Below are positions 12,770-23,835 of a stretch of 64,000 nt of DNA, piece after piece. Position numbers and translations under genes: made by a program. This DNA comes from Apoderus coryli (Eukaryota; Arthropoda; Insecta; Coleoptera; Attelabidae): contig CAJVRQ020000077.1 of the NCBI GenBank assembly GCA_911728435.2, positions 1-64,000 of the forward strand, read 5' to 3'. The notes under the pieces were generated by a model. The model was not told where the DNA came from. It made no database searches and worked only from the letters and a program-made list of their open reading frames with translations. How positions within the stretch are numbered: position 1 is the first letter of the stretch; each line of letters starts with the position of its first letter.

Positions 12770-15700
12770 TAATTCTAAATAACAAAATTTTAGTAACAAA
12801 CCGCGCTAATTCGTTCTAAATTGCTTATTTACGCTTAATCTAACTTATTTTCACTAATAAAATTTACTTTTAAATTCTAAGTGAGAAAACAACTTTTTGG
12901 GACCCATTTGAACGTTTAATTCTAAATAACAAAATTTTAGTAAGAAAACGCGCTAATTCGTTCTAAATTGCTTATTTACGCTTAATCTAACTTATTTTCA
13001 CTAATAAAATTTACTTTTAAATTCTAAGTGAGAAAACAGCTTTTTGGGAGCCATTTGAAAAGTTTAATTCTAATTAACAAAATTTTAGTAACAAAACGCT
13101 CTAATTCTTTCTAATTTGCTTTTTTGTGCTTAATCTAATTTCTTTTGACTAATAAAATTTACTTTTAAATTCTAAGTGAGAAAACAGCTTTTTGGGAGCC
13201 ATTTGAAAAGTTTAATTCTAAATAACAAAATTATAGTAACAAAACGCTCTAATTCGTTCTAAATTGCTTATTTACGCTTAATCTAACGTATTTTCACTAA
13301 TAAAATTTACTTTTAAATTCTAAATGAGAAAAAAGCTTTTTGGGAGCCATTTGAAAAGTTTAATTCTAAATAACAAAATTTTAGTAACAAAACGCGCTAA
13401 ATCGTTCTAATTTGCTTTTTTATGCTTAATCTAATTTCTTTTGACTAATAAAATTTACTTTTAAATTCTAAGTGAGAAAACAGCTTTTTGGGAGCCAGTT
13501 GAAAAGTTTATTTCTAATTAACAAAATTTTAGTAACAAAACGCTCTAATTCTTTCTAATTTGCTTTTTTGTGCTTAATCAAATTTCTTTTGACTAATAAA
13601 ATTTACTTTTAAATTCTAAGTGAGAAAACAGCTTTTTGGGAGCCATTTGAAAAGTTTAATTCTAAATAACAAAATTTTAGTAACAAAACGCGCTAAATCG
13701 TTCTAATTTGCTTTTTAATGCTTAATCTAATTTCTTTTGACTAATAAAATTTACTTTTATATTCTAAGTGAGAAAACAGCTTTTTGGCAGCCATTTGAAC
13801 GTTTAATTCTAAATAACAAAATTTTAGTAACAAAACGCGCTAATTCGTTCTAAATTGCTTATTTACGCTTAATCTAACTTATTTTCACTAATAAAATTTA
13901 CTTTTAAATTCTAAGTGAGAAAACAGCTTTTTGGGAGCAATTTGAAAAGTTTATTTCTAAATAACAAAATTTTAGTAACAAAACGCTCTAATTCGTTCTA
14001 CTTTGCTTTTTTATGCTTAATCTAATTTCTTTAGACTAATAAAATTTACTTTTAAATTCTAAGTGAGAAAACAGCTTTTTGGGAGCCATTTGAAAAGTTT
14101 AATTCTAAATACCAAAATTTTATTAACAAAACGCTCTAATTCGTTCTAATTTGCTTTTTTATGCTTAATCTAATTTCTTTTGACTAATAAAATTTACTTT
14201 TAAATTCTAAGTGAGAAAACAGCTTTTTGGGAGCCATTTGAAAAGTTTAATTCTAAATAACAAAATTTTAGTAACAAAACGCGCTAAATCGTTCTAAATT
14301 GATTATTTACGCTTAATCTAACTTATTTTCACTAATAAAATTTACTTTTAAATTCTAAGTGAGAAAACAGCTTTTTGGGAGCCATTTGAAAAGTTTATTT
14401 CTAAATATCAAAATTTTATTAACAAAACGCTCTAATTCGTTCTAATTTGCTTTTTTATGCTTAATCTAATTTCTTTTGACTAATAAAATTTACTTTTAAA
14501 TTCTAAGTGAGAAAACAGCTTTTTGGGAGCCAGTTGAAAAGTTTAATTCTAATTAACAAAATTTTAGTAACAAAACGCTCTAATTCTTTCTAATTTGCTT
14601 TTTTGTGCTTAATCTAATTTCTTTTGACTAATAAAATTTACTTTTAAATTCTAAGTGAGAAAACAGCTTTTTGGGAGCCATTTGAAAAGTTTAATTCTAA
14701 ATAACAAAATTTTAGTAACAAAACGCGCTAATTCGTTCTAATTTGCTTTTTTATGCTTAATCTAATTTCTTTTGACTAATAAATTTTACTTTTATATTCT
14801 AAGTGAGAAAACAGCTTTTTGGGAGCCATTTGGAAAGTTTAATTCTAAATAACAAAATTTTAGTAACAAACCGCGCTAATTCGTTCTAAATTGCTTATTT
14901 ACGCTTAATCTAACTTATTTTCACTAATAAAATTTACTTTTAAATTCTAAGTGAGAAAACAACTTTTTGGGACCCATTTGAACGTTTAATTCTAAATAAC
15001 AAAATTTTAGTAAGAAAACGCGCTAATTCGTTCTAAATTGCTTATTTACGCTTAATCTAACTTATTTTCACTAATAAAATTTACTTTTAAATTCTAAGTG
15101 AGAAAACAGCTTTTTGGGAGCCATTTGAAAAGTTTAATTCTAATTAACAAAATTTTAGTAACAAAACGCTCTAATTCTTTCTAATTTGCTTTTTTGTGCT
15201 TAATCTAATTTCTTTTGACTAATAAAATTTACTTTTAAATTCTAAGTGAGAAAACAGCTTTTTGGGAGCCATTTGAAAAGTTTAATTCTAAATAACAAAA
15301 TTATAGTAACAAAACGCTCTAATTCGTTCTAAATTGCTTATTTACGCTTAATCTAACTTATTTTCACTAATAAAATTTACTTTTAAATTCTAAATGAGAA
15401 AAAAGCTTTTTGGGAGCCATTTGAAAAGTTTAATTCTAAATAACAAAATTTTAGTAACAAAACGCGCTAAATCGTTCTAATTTGCTTTTTTATGCTTAAT
15501 CTAATTTCTTTAGACTAATAAAATTTACTTTTAAATTCTAAGTGAGAAAACAGCTTTTTGGGAGCCAGTTGAAAAGTTTATTTCTAATTAACAAAATTTT
15601 AGTAACAAAACGCTCTAATTCTTTCTAATTTGCTTTTTTGTGCTTAATCAAATTTCTTTTGACTAATAAAATTTACTTTTAAATTCTAAGTGAGAAAACA

Positions 15701-16910
15701 GCTTTTTGGGAGCCATTTGAAAAGTTTAATTCTAAATAACAAAATTTTAGTAACAAAACGCGCTAAATCGTTCTAATTTGCTTTTTAATGCTTAATCTAA
15801 TTTCTTTTGACTAATAAAATTTACTTTTATATTCTAAGTGAGAAAACAGCTTTTTGGCAGCCATTTGAACGTTTAATTCTAAATAACAAAATTTTATTAA
15901 CAAAACGCGCTAATTCGTTCTAAATTGCTTATTTACGCTTAATCTAACTTATTTTCACTAATAAAATTTACTTTTAAATTCTAAGTGAGAAAACAGCTTT
16001 TTGGGAGCAATTTGAAAAGTTTATTTCTAAATAACAAAATTTTAGTAACAAAACGCTCTAATTCGTTCTACTTTGCTTTTTTATGCTTAATCTAATTTCT
16101 TTAGACTAATAAAATTTACTTTTAAATTCTAAGTGAGAAAACAGCTTTTTGGGAGCCATTTGAAAAGTTTATTTCTAAATATCAAAATTTTATTAACAAA
16201 ACGCTCTAATTCGTTCTAATTTGCTTTTTTATGCTTAATCTAATTTCTTTTGACTAATAAAATTTACTTTTAAATTCTAAGTGAGAAAACAGCTTTTTGG
16301 GAGCCATTTGAAAAGTTTAATTCTAAATAACAAAATTTTAGTAACAAAACGCGCTAAATCGTTCTAAATTGATTATTTACGCTTAATCTAACTTATTTTC
16401 ACTAATAAAATTTACTTTTAAATTCTAAGTGAGAAAACAGCTTTTTGGGAGCCATTTGAAAAGTTTATTTCTAAATATCAAAATTTTATTAACAAAACGC
16501 TCTAATTCGTTCTAATTTGCTTTTTTATGCTTAATCTAATTTCTTTTGACTAATAAAATTTACTTTTAAATTCTAAGTGAGAAAACAGCTTTTTGGGAGC
16601 CAGTTGAAAAGTTTAATTCTAATTAACAAAATTTTAGTAACAAAACGCTCTAATTCTTTCTAATTTGCTTTTTTGTGCTTAATCTAATTTCTTTTGACTA
16701 ATAAAATTTACTTTTAAATTCTAAGTGAGAAAACAGCTTTTTGGGAGCCATTTGAAAAGTTTAATTCTAAATAACAAAATTTTAGTAACAAAACGCGCTA
16801 ATTCGTTCTAATTTGCTTTTTTATGCTTAATCTAATTTCTTTTGACTAATAAAATTTACTTTTATATTCTAAGTGAGAAAACAGCTTTTTGGGAGCCATT
16901 TGGAAAGTTT
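12770..16910. repeat. 14-monomer higher-order repeat, 2070 bp, two copies
   Basis: Positions 12770-14839 and 14840-16910 are successive copies at an offset of exactly 2070 bp. Shared private variants include TAGTAACAAACCGCGC (12791 and 14861), TAGTAAGAAAACGCG (about 12938 and 15008), CTAAATGAGAAAAAAGC (13319 and 15389) and the odd TGCTTAATCAAATTTC (13571 and 15641). The constant offset and shared rare substitutions show a recent tandem duplication. No gene lies inside. Confidence 0.88.
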
Positions 16911-17760
16911 AATTCTAAATAACAAAATTTTAGTAACAAAACGCTCTAATTCGTTCTAATTTGCTTTTTTATGCTTAATCTAATTTCTTTTGACTAATAA
17001 AATTTACTTTTAAATTCTAAGTGAGAAAACAGCTTTTTGGGAGCCATTTGAAAAGTTTAATACTAAATAACAAAAATTTAGTAACAAAACGCGCTAAATC
17101 GTTCTAAATTGATTATTTACGCTTAATCTAACTTATTTTCACTAATAAAATTTACTTTTAAATTCTAAGTGAGAAAACAGCTTTTTGGGAGCCATTTGAA
17201 AAGTTTAATTCTAAATAACAAAATTTTAGTAACAAAACGCGCTAAATCGTTCTAATTTGCTTTTTTATGCTTAATCTAATTTATTTAGACTAATAAAATT
17301 TACTTTTAAATTCTAAGTGAGAAAACAGGTTTTTGGCAGCCATTTGAACGTTTAATTCTAAATAACAAAATTTTAGTAACAAAACGCGCTAATTCGTTCT
17401 AAATTGTTTATTTACGCTTAATCTAACTTATTTTCACTAATAAAATTTACTTTTAAATTCTAAGTGAGAAAACAGCTTTTTGGGAGCAATTTGAAAAGTT
17501 TAATTCTAAATAACAAAATTTTAGTAACAAAACGCTCTAATTCGTTCTAATTTGCTTTTTTATGCTTAATCTAATTTCTTTAGACTAATAAAATTTACTT
17601 TTAAATTCTAAGTGAGAAATCAGCTTTTTGGCAGCCATTTGAACGTTTAATTCTAAATAACAAAATTTTAGTAACAAAACGCGCTAATTCGTTCTAAATT
17701 GCTTATTACGCTTAATCTAACTTATTTTCGCTAATAAAATTTACTTTTAAATTCTAAGTG
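16530..17760. repeat. Copy of the 9731-10961 block, 6799 bp away
   Basis: About 1.2 kb matches an earlier block at a constant offset of 6799 bp (46 monomers). Diagnostic sites are TTTAATACTAAATAACAAAAATTT (10259 and 17058), TGTTTATTTACG, and the one-base-short GCTTATTACG (10902 and 17701). Left and right edges are where variants stop agreeing. The copy adjoins the second 14-monomer unit, so the array is a mosaic of overlapping duplications. Confidence 0.8.
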
Positions 17761-18900
17761 AGAAAACAGCTTTTTGGGAGCCATTTGAAAAGTTTAATTC
17801 TAAATAACAAAATTTTAGTAACAAAACGCGCTAAATCGTTCTAATTTGCTTTTTTATGCTTAATCTAATTTCTTTTGACTAATAAAACTTACTTTTAAAT
17901 TCTAAGTGAGAAAACAGCTTTTTGGGAGCCAGTTGAAAAGTTTAATTCTAATTAACAAAATTTTAGTAACAAAACGCTCTAATTCTTTTTAATTTGCTTT
18001 TTTGTGCTTAATCTAATTTCTTTTGACTAATAAAATTTACTTTTAAATTCTAAGTGAGAAAACTGCTTTTTGGGAGCCATTTGAAAAGTTTAATTCTAAA
18101 TAACAAAATTTTAGTAACAAAACGCGCTAAATCGTTCTAATTTGCTTTTTAATGCTTAATCTAATTTCTTTTGACTAATAAAATTTACTTTTATATTCTA
18201 AGTGAGAAAACAGCTTTTTGGCAGCCATTTGAACGTTTAATTCTAAATAACAAAATTTTATTAACAAAACGCGCTAATTCGTTCTAAATTGCTTATTTAC
18301 GCTTAATCTAACTTATTTTCACTAATAAAATTTACTTTTAAATTCTAAGTGAGAAAACAGCTTTTTGGGAGCAATTTGAAAAGTTTATTTCTAAATAACA
18401 AAATTTTAGTAACAAAACGCTCTAATTCGTTCTACTTTGCTTTTTTATGCTTAATCTAATTTCTTTAGACTAATAAAATTTACTTTTAAATTCTAAGTGA
18501 GAAAACAGCTTTTTGGGAGCCATTTGAAAAGTTTATTTCTAAATATCAAAATTTTATTAATAAAACGCTCTAATTCGTTCTAATTTGCTTTTTTATGCTT
18601 AATCTAATTTCTTTTGACTAATAAAATTTACTTTTAAATTCTAAGTGAGAAAACAGCTTTTTGGGAGCCATTTGAAAAGTTTAATTCTAATTAACAAAAT
18701 TTTAGTAACAAAACGCTCTAATTCTTTCTAATTTGCTTTTTTGTGGTTAATCTAATTTCTTTTGACTAATAAAATTTACTTTTAAATTCTAAGTGAGAAA
18801 ACAGCTTTTTGGGAGCCATTTGAAAAGTTTAATTCTAAATAACAAAATTATAGTAACAAAACGCTCTAATTCGTTCTAAATTGCTTATTTACGCTTAATC

Positions 18901-19493
18901 TAACTTATTTTCACTAATAAAATTTACTTTTAAATTCTAAATGAGAAAAAAGCTTTTTGGGAGCCATTTGAAAAGTTTAATTCTAAATAACAAAATTTTA
19001 GTAACAAAACGCGCTAAATCGTTCTAATTTGCTTTTTTATGCTTAATCTAATTTCTTTTGACTAATAAAATTTACTTTTAAATTCTAAGTGAGAAAACAG
19101 CTTTTTGGGAGCCAGTTGAAAAGTTTATTTCTAATTAACAAAATTTTAGTAACAAAACGCTCTAATTCTTTCTAATTTGCTTTTTTGTGCTTAATCTAAT
19201 TTCTTTTGACTAATAAAATTTACTTTTAATTTCTAAGTGAGAAAACAGCTTTTTGGGAGCCATTTGAAACGTTTAATACTAAATAACTAAATTTTAGTAA
19301 CAAAACGCTCTAATTCGTTCTAAATTGCTTATTTACGCTTAATCTAACATATTTTCACTAATAAAATTTACTTTTAAATTCTAAGTGAGAAAACAGCTTT
19401 TTGGGAGCTATTTGAACGTTTAATTCTAAATAACAAAATTTTAGTAACAAACCGCGCTAATTCGTTCTAAATTGCTTATTTACGCTTAATCTA
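18901..19493. repeat. Satellite flank left of the LINE insertion
   Basis: Five-monomer-scale block opening with the CTAAATGAGAAAAAAGC unit and containing the rare ACTAAATAACTAAATTTT and AACATATTTTCAC monomers. The same string occurs at 27466-28058 (offset 8565) and again at 28203-28796 (offset 9302). In the last copy the satellite runs on without interruption, which marks where the LINE entered this one. Confidence 0.85.
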
Positions 19494-19499
19494 ACTTAT
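19494..19499. repeat. Target-site duplication of the LINE, left copy
   Basis: ACTTAT occurs here and again at 20926-20931, flanking the element. The undisturbed paralogue at 28796-28801 has it once, within AACTTATTTTCAC, which confirms it as the duplicated target. Confidence 0.85.
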
Positions 19500-19511
19500 A
19501 ATAATAATAAT
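19500..19511 (-). repeat. (TAA)n 3' tail of the LINE
   Basis: Four trinucleotide units in a row (AAT on the plus strand, ATT on the minus) form the extreme 3' end of the element, between AATAAAGATT and the duplicated target. Simple-repeat tails instead of poly(A) are known from several non-LTR clades, the I element among them. Confidence 0.8.
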
Positions 19512-19948
19512 CTTTATTGCCCAACAGTCTCCCATTTACAGAGCAATTACAAACAGATATTTATATTTAATTAAACATACTTAGTAACTAATAGTAAACA
19601 ATGCCAAGAATATCCAAATATTTAAATAAACAAAAAATTGTAAGGAATTAATTTGAAATGATTAAGGATAGCACTAAAATTATGAGGAAAAAAAAAATAA
19701 CAAAAGTGTACATATAAAAAAAAAAAAAAAAAAGGAAAGTAAACTAAAAATTAAGATACCCAATTAACACTTCTAACTGCTTAAATAATTTAATTAAAGT
19801 AATGTTAAAATTAATTATTGCAGAAATATCAGGTTGTTGTTTGAATATAAATCATATATATATTATATATATAAGAAATGAAAAAAAAAAAGAGAAAGAA
19901 ACAAAAATAAAAAAATAAAATAAATAATTGACCATCGCAATCACCAAG
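19512..19948 (-). other. 3' untranslated region of the LINE
   Basis: About 440 bp between the stop codon of the polymerase and the repeat tail. It is very A+T-rich and has no open frame of note. On the plus strand it contains an 18-base A run (19716-19733), an alternating AT tract (about 19853-19873) and further A-rich runs. An AATAAA polyadenylation signal lies on the minus strand at 19513-19518, directly before the tail. It is part of the retroelement, since the matching empty site lacks it. Confidence 0.8.
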
Positions 19949-20925
19949 TTAAAAACGCTGCGCAGGTACAACATCCCTTGATGTCCTTAGACAATTTAGA
20001 GAACAGTTAAATATGTCACAAAAATCGCATATACGGTTATAGTTCTTGCACATGATTTCAATAGGCGATCTAGATAAAACATTGGTTCTTGCGCGGGCCA
20101 ATCGAAATGTCAAGCAATGTCGACTTGAGATTCTAGGCACGGCAAAATTTAATTTAGAGATTAAATAAGAGCACTCTATGCCACCGTGGATCAGCTTGTG
20201 TAGGACACACAAGGATGCCATAGATCTTCGACATTCCAGGCTACTGAACTGAAAATCATCCAAGAGTCTAGTGTGGCTGTATCCCCTTGGAGGATACGTG
20301 CCATTTACCTTAAAGGCAAGATACTTCAAAAATTTTCTCTGGACTTTCTCCACCGCAGATCCGTAAATGTCGTAATGAGGATACCAGATCAGTGAGCAAT
20401 ACTCAAGCTTAGAGCGGACATTTGCATAATATAGTGCTTTAAGTGCATTAACATTATAAAAAGATTTGCAATTACGTACGATAAAGCCATAAGCGCGATT
20501 TGCACTTGCTGTAATATTTAAGACATGATCTCGAAACTCAAACTTTGCATCAAATATTACGCCCAAGTCAGTCACAGTCTCGCACCGACTAAGACCTTCG
20601 CCACAGAGATCATAGTCAAAGTTAATATTATTCTTCTTACGACAAAAACTAACATATTTGCACTTAGCAACGTTGAGACTAAGCCTATTCTCGTGACACC
20701 ATGCTTCCAGGGACCGCAGATCTTGCTGTAATACCTCGCAGTCAGAGAATCGATCTATGCAAGAAAAGATCTTCAAATCATCAGCGAATAATAGTGCTGA
20801 CGACTCAAGGCGGTCTTCCAAGTCGTTTATAAAAATGAGGAAAAGAAGTGGACCAAGGTTAGACCCCTGAGGAACACCAGAAGTTGCCGGGAAATTGAAA
20901 GAGTTGTAACCGTTATAATGAACAT
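19949..20925 (-). CDS. Reverse transcriptase C-terminal fragment (LINE), 5'-truncated
   Basis: An open frame of about 324 codons runs from the broken 5' end of the element to a TAA at 19949-19951. No true start codon exists; the first complete codon is at 20921-20923. Residues about 15-21 are SGVPQGS followed by LGPLLFLIFINDL (polymerase motif B region), and residues 46-49 are FADD, the catalytic motif C with its two aspartates. After these come the thumb-like segment with the WCHENRLSLNVAKCK and DLGVIFD signatures, then LEYCSLIW and the SLECRR helix-rich C-terminal part common to insect jockey/CR1-type polymerases. The upstream fingers and the motif A aspartate are lost, so the product would be inactive. 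There is no frameshift or internal stop, which points to a recent insertion. In a complete element the enzyme copies the element RNA at a nicked chromosomal target. Whether this fragment is transcribed cannot be told. Confidence 0.92.
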
Positions 20926-20931
20926 ACTTAT
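20926..20931. repeat. Target-site duplication of the LINE, right copy
   Basis: Second copy of ACTTAT; the satellite resumes from here as ACTTATTTTCACTAATAAAA with no loss of bases. Confidence 0.85.
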
Positions 20932-23414
20932 TTTCACTAATAAAATTTACTTTTAAATTCTAAGTGAGAAAACAGCTTTTTGGCAGCCATTTGAACGTTT
21001 AATTCTAAATAACAAAATTTTAGTAACAAAACGCGCTAATTCGTTCTAAATTGCTTTTACGCTTAATCTAACTTATTTTCACTAATAAAATTTACTTTTA
21101 AATTCTAAGTGAGAAAACAGCTTTTTGGGAGCAATTTGAAAAGTTTATTTCTAAATAACAAAATTTTAGTAACAAAACGCTCTAATTCGTTCTAATTTGC
21201 TTTTTTATGCTTAATCTAATTTCTTTTGACTAATAAAATTTACTTTAAAATTCTAAGTGAGAAAACAGCTTTTTGGGAGCCATTTGAAAAGTTTATTTCT
21301 AAATATCAAAATTTTAGTAACAAAACGCTCTAATTCGTTCTAATTTGCTTTTTTATGCTTAATCTAATTTCTTTTGACTAATAAAATTTACTTTTAAATT
21401 CTAAGTGAGAAAACAGCTTTTTGGGAGCCATTTGAACGTTTAATTCTAAATAACAAAATTTTAGTAACAAACAGCGCTAATTCGTTCTAAATTGCTTATT
21501 TACGCTTAATCTAACTTATTTTCACTAATAAAATTTACTTTTAAATTCTAAGTGAGAAAACAACTTGTTGGGACCCATTTGAACGTTTAATTCTAAATAA
21601 CAAAATTTTAGTAACAAAACGCGCTAATTCGTTCTAAATTGCTTATTTACGCTTAATCTAACTTATTTTCACTAATAAAATTTATTTTTAAATAATAAGT
21701 GAGAAAACAGCTTTTTGGGAGCCATTTGAAAAGTTTAATTCTAAATAACAAAATTTTTGTAACAAAACGCTCTAATTCGTTCTAATTTGCTTTTTTATGC
21801 TTAATCTAATTTCTTTTGACTAATAAAATTTACTTTTATATTCTAAGTGAGAAAACAGCTTTTTGGGAGCCATTTGGAAAGTTTAATTCTAAATAACAAA
21901 ATTTTAGTAACAAAACGCTCTAATTCGTTCTAATTTGCTTTTTTATGCTTAATCTAATTTCTTTTGACTAATAAAATTTACTTTTAAATTCTAAGTGAGA
22001 AAACAGCTTTTTGGGAGCCATTTGAAAAGTTTAATACTAAATAACAAAAATTTAGTAACAAAACGCGCTAAATCGTTCTAAATTGATTATTTACGCTTAA
22101 TCTAACTTATTTTCACTAATAAAATTTACTTTTAAATTCTAAGTGAGAAAACAGCTTTTTGGGAGCCATTTGAAAAGTTTAATTCTAAATAACAAAATTT
22201 TAGTAACAAAACGCGCTAAATCGTTCTAATTTGCTTTTTTATGCTTAATCTTATTTATTTAGACTAATAAAATTTACTTTTAAATTCTAAGTGAGAAAAC
22301 AGCTTTTTGGCAGCCATTTGAACGTTTAATTCTAAATAACAAAATTTTAGTAACAAAACGCGCTAATTCGTTCTAAATTGCTTATTTACGCTTAATCTAA
22401 CTTATTTTCACTAATAAAATTTACTTTTAAATTCTAAGTGAGAAAACAGCTTTTTGGGAGCAATTTGAAAAGTTTAATTCTAAATAACAAAATTTTAGTA
22501 ACAAAACGCTCTAATTCGTTCTAATTTGCTTTTTTATGCTTAATCTAATTTCTTTAGACTAATAAAATTTACTTTTAAATTCTAAGTGAGAAATCAGCTT
22601 TTTGGCAGCCATTTGAACGTTTAATTCTAAATAACAAAATTTTAGTAACAAAACGCGCTAATTCGTTCTAAATTGCTTATTTACGCTTAATCTAACTTAT
22701 TTTCACTAATAAAATTTACTTTTAAATTCTAAGTGAGAAAACAGCTTTTTGGGAGCCATTTGAAAAGTTTAATTCTAAATAACAAAATTTTAGTAACAAA
22801 ACGCGCTAAATCGTTCTAATTTGCTTTTTTATGCTTAATATAATTTCTTTTGACTAATAAAACTTACTTTTAAATTCTAAGTGAGAAAACAGCTTTTTGG
22901 GAGCCAGTTGAAAAGTTTAATTCTAATTAACAAAATTTTAGTAACAAAACGCTCTAATTCTTTTTAATTTGCTTTTTTGTGCTTAATCTAATTTCTTTTG
23001 ACTAATAAAATTTACTTTTAAATTCTAAGTGAGAAAACAGCTTTTTGGGAGCCATTTGAAAAGTTTAATTCTAAATAACAAAATTTTAGTAACAAAACGC
23101 GCTAATTCGTTCTAAATTGCTTATTTACGCTTAATCTAACTATTTTCACTAATAAAATTTACTTTTAAATTCTAAGTGAGAAAACAGCTTTTTGGGAGCC
23201 ATTTGAAAAGTTTAATTCTAAATAACAAAATTTTAGTAACAAAACGCGCTAAATCGTTCTAATTTGCTTTTTAATGCTTAATCTAATTTCTTTTGACTAA
23301 TAAAATTTACTTTTATATTCTAAGTGAGAAAACAGCTTTTTGGCAGCCATTTGAACGTTTAATTCTAAATAACAAAATTTTAGTAACAAAACGCGCTAAT
23401 TCGTTCTAAATTGC
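20932..23414. repeat. Satellite between the LINE and the first SINE-like insert
   Basis: About 17 monomers of the same satellite, with no gene. The whole stretch matches 28802-31284 at a constant offset of 7870 bp. Shared rare variants are the three-base-short TTGCTTTTACGC unit, TTTATTTTTAAATAATAAG (about 21690 and 29560), AATTTTTGTAAC, and TTAATCTTATTTATTTAG (22246 and 30116). Confidence 0.93.
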
Positions 23415-23423
23415 TTATTTACG

Positions 23424-23424
<1 letters not shown>
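23415..23424. repeat. Target-site duplication of the SINE-like element
   Basis: TTATTTACGC here and at 23826-23835 flank copy 1. The same pair flanks copies 2 and 3. In empty monomers this segment occurs once, inside GCTTATTTACGCTTAATC. Confidence 0.85.

Positions 23425-23455
<31 letters not shown>
23425..23455 (-). repeat. Poly(A) tail of SINE copy 1 (T31 on the plus strand)
   Basis: Unbroken run of 31 T on the plus strand, an A tail when read with the element. The matching runs are 30 T at 24720-24749 and 31 T at 26310-26340. Near-equal uninterrupted lengths indicate that the three copies separated recently, since such runs change length fast. Confidence 0.85.
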
Positions 23456-23460
<5 letters not shown>

Positions 23461-23598
23461 CCTTCTGGTCCTCCACTCGCACACCTCGGTACGCACTTAA
23501 GCCCCCGGCGTGTACGAATGGCGTACTTCAGCCTTGAAGGCTTATTGTGCCTTTTCAGGACCATACTGCACTCACTTATCATTCTACTATCACACAAC

Positions 23599-23744
23599 AT
23601 TCATTCTTCGCTTAGATGGGCCACCGTCAGGTACCGTCTATAATGAACCCCCTTAAACGGTCACCCACCACGCGCCATTCATTCTACAACCTAGATGAGT
23701 CACCGCCAGGTCCGTTTTTAATAAACCCCCCAGACGGTCACCCA
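23599..23744 (-). repeat. 78-bp direct duplication inside the SINE-like element
   Basis: Two diverged units, 23599-23667 and 23677-23744, share ATTCATTCT at one end, TAGATG..CCACCGTCAGGT or GTCACCGCCAGGT in the middle, and AATGAACCCCC or AATAAACCCCC, then ACGGTCACCCA at the other end. The period is 78 bp. The unit nearer the 5' end overlaps the 5S-like box C, so the other carries a degraded second GGGTGACCGT. The same duplication is in the copies at 24893-25038 and 26484-26629. Confidence 0.75.
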
Positions 23745-23780
23745 TCCAACTTGTAGCCGCGCTCCACAGAGCTGCACTTC
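23729..23780 (-). promoter_or_regulatory. 5S rRNA-like internal promoter (box A-IE-box C), SINE copy 1
   Basis: On the minus strand 52 nt, from GAAGTGCAGC to CTGGG, align without gaps to insect-type 5S rRNA as I recall it (GAAGTTAAGC ... CCTGGG), with about 39 of 52 matches by hand. The best part is box C, TTGGATGGGTGACCG, all 15 matching, and GCGCGG sits exactly 7 nt before it, as in 5S. In 5S genes this half carries the internal RNA polymerase III control region bound by TFIIIA. The 45 nt before GAAG also suit the length of the 5S 5' half, though they are much diverged. Function as a promoter is inference. Confidence 0.65.
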
Positions 23781-23835
23781 GACGGTCGTCACTATATGAT
23801 CCCGTCTAGGCTACCCGGCCCGGCTTTATTTACGC

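Larger units (their letters stand above)
1..19493. repeat. 147-148 bp satellite array, left block
   Basis: This stretch is an uninterrupted head-to-tail array of one A+T-rich monomer of 147-148 bp; successive copies of the landmark CTAATAAAATTTAC start at 12, 159 and 307. It contains no gene and no open frame of useful length on either strand. Monomers differ by small substitutions and 1-2 bp indels. Two linked variants of the last 40 or so bases are common: one reads GCTTATTTACGCTTAATC then CTTATTTTCACTA, the other GCTTTTTTATGCTTAATC then TTTCTTTTGACTA. Variant order repeats at several scales, listed as separate entries. Such arrays are usual in centromeric or pericentromeric heterochromatin, but location on the chromosome is inference. 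The array starts before base 1, so its left edge is not seen. Confidence 0.97.
19500..20925 (-). mobile_element. 5'-truncated jockey/CR1-like non-LTR retrotransposon
   Basis: This 1426-bp insert interrupts the satellite and reads on the minus strand. Seen directly: an open frame with reverse transcriptase motifs, a 449-bp A+T-rich 3' untranslated region, an AATAAA signal next to the 3' end, a terminal tail of TAA-type repeats, and ACTTAT duplicated on both sides (19494-19499 and 20926-20931). The 5' end breaks off inside the polymerase domain, so ORF1, the endonuclease and the N-terminal half of the polymerase are missing. This is the usual result of incomplete target-primed reverse transcription. 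The uninterrupted target survives in the paralogous satellite at 28796-28801. The fragment cannot mobilise by itself. The clade is assigned from protein style only; the TAA tail would also fit an I-like element. Confidence 0.93.
23425..23825 (-). mobile_element. SINE-like retroelement with 5S rRNA-like head, copy 1
   Basis: A 401-bp insert, GC-rich against the 25% G+C satellite, reads on the minus strand and ends in 31 A residues (T run at 23425-23455). It is flanked by TTATTTACGC at 23415-23424 and 23826-23835, a target-site duplication of 10-12 bp (two T's are ambiguous with the tail). From its 5' end it has a 97-nt head whose distal 52 nt align without gaps to the promoter half of 5S rRNA, then a body with a 78-bp direct duplication, a tail region of about 140 nt, and the A run. 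No open frame fits a protein. 5S-derived SINEs are a known class, moved by LINE machinery. A truncated LINE 3' end is the main alternative. The paralogous empty site is at 31285-31294. Confidence 0.8.

Noticed and set aside
1..19493. Regular repeats resembling a CRISPR array
   Set aside because: There are no unique spacers: the whole 147-148 bp unit is repeated end to end, no cas genes are present, and the retroelements are eukaryotic.
19853..19873. AT-rich alternating tract as a possible origin or promoter
   Set aside because: It lies in the 3' untranslated region of the LINE, where such simple sequence is common, and nothing else supports a function.
20525..20731. 68-codon open frame on the plus strand
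   Set aside because: It lies opposite the reverse transcriptase frame, has no recognisable domain and no upstream context of its own; it is an antisense shadow of the LINE.
23790..23825. tRNA-like A box (TAGCCTAGACGG) near the 5' end of the SINE-like element
   Set aside because: It misses one consensus position and no convincing B box follows at a normal distance; only a TCGA core is found. The 5S-type alignment explains the head better.
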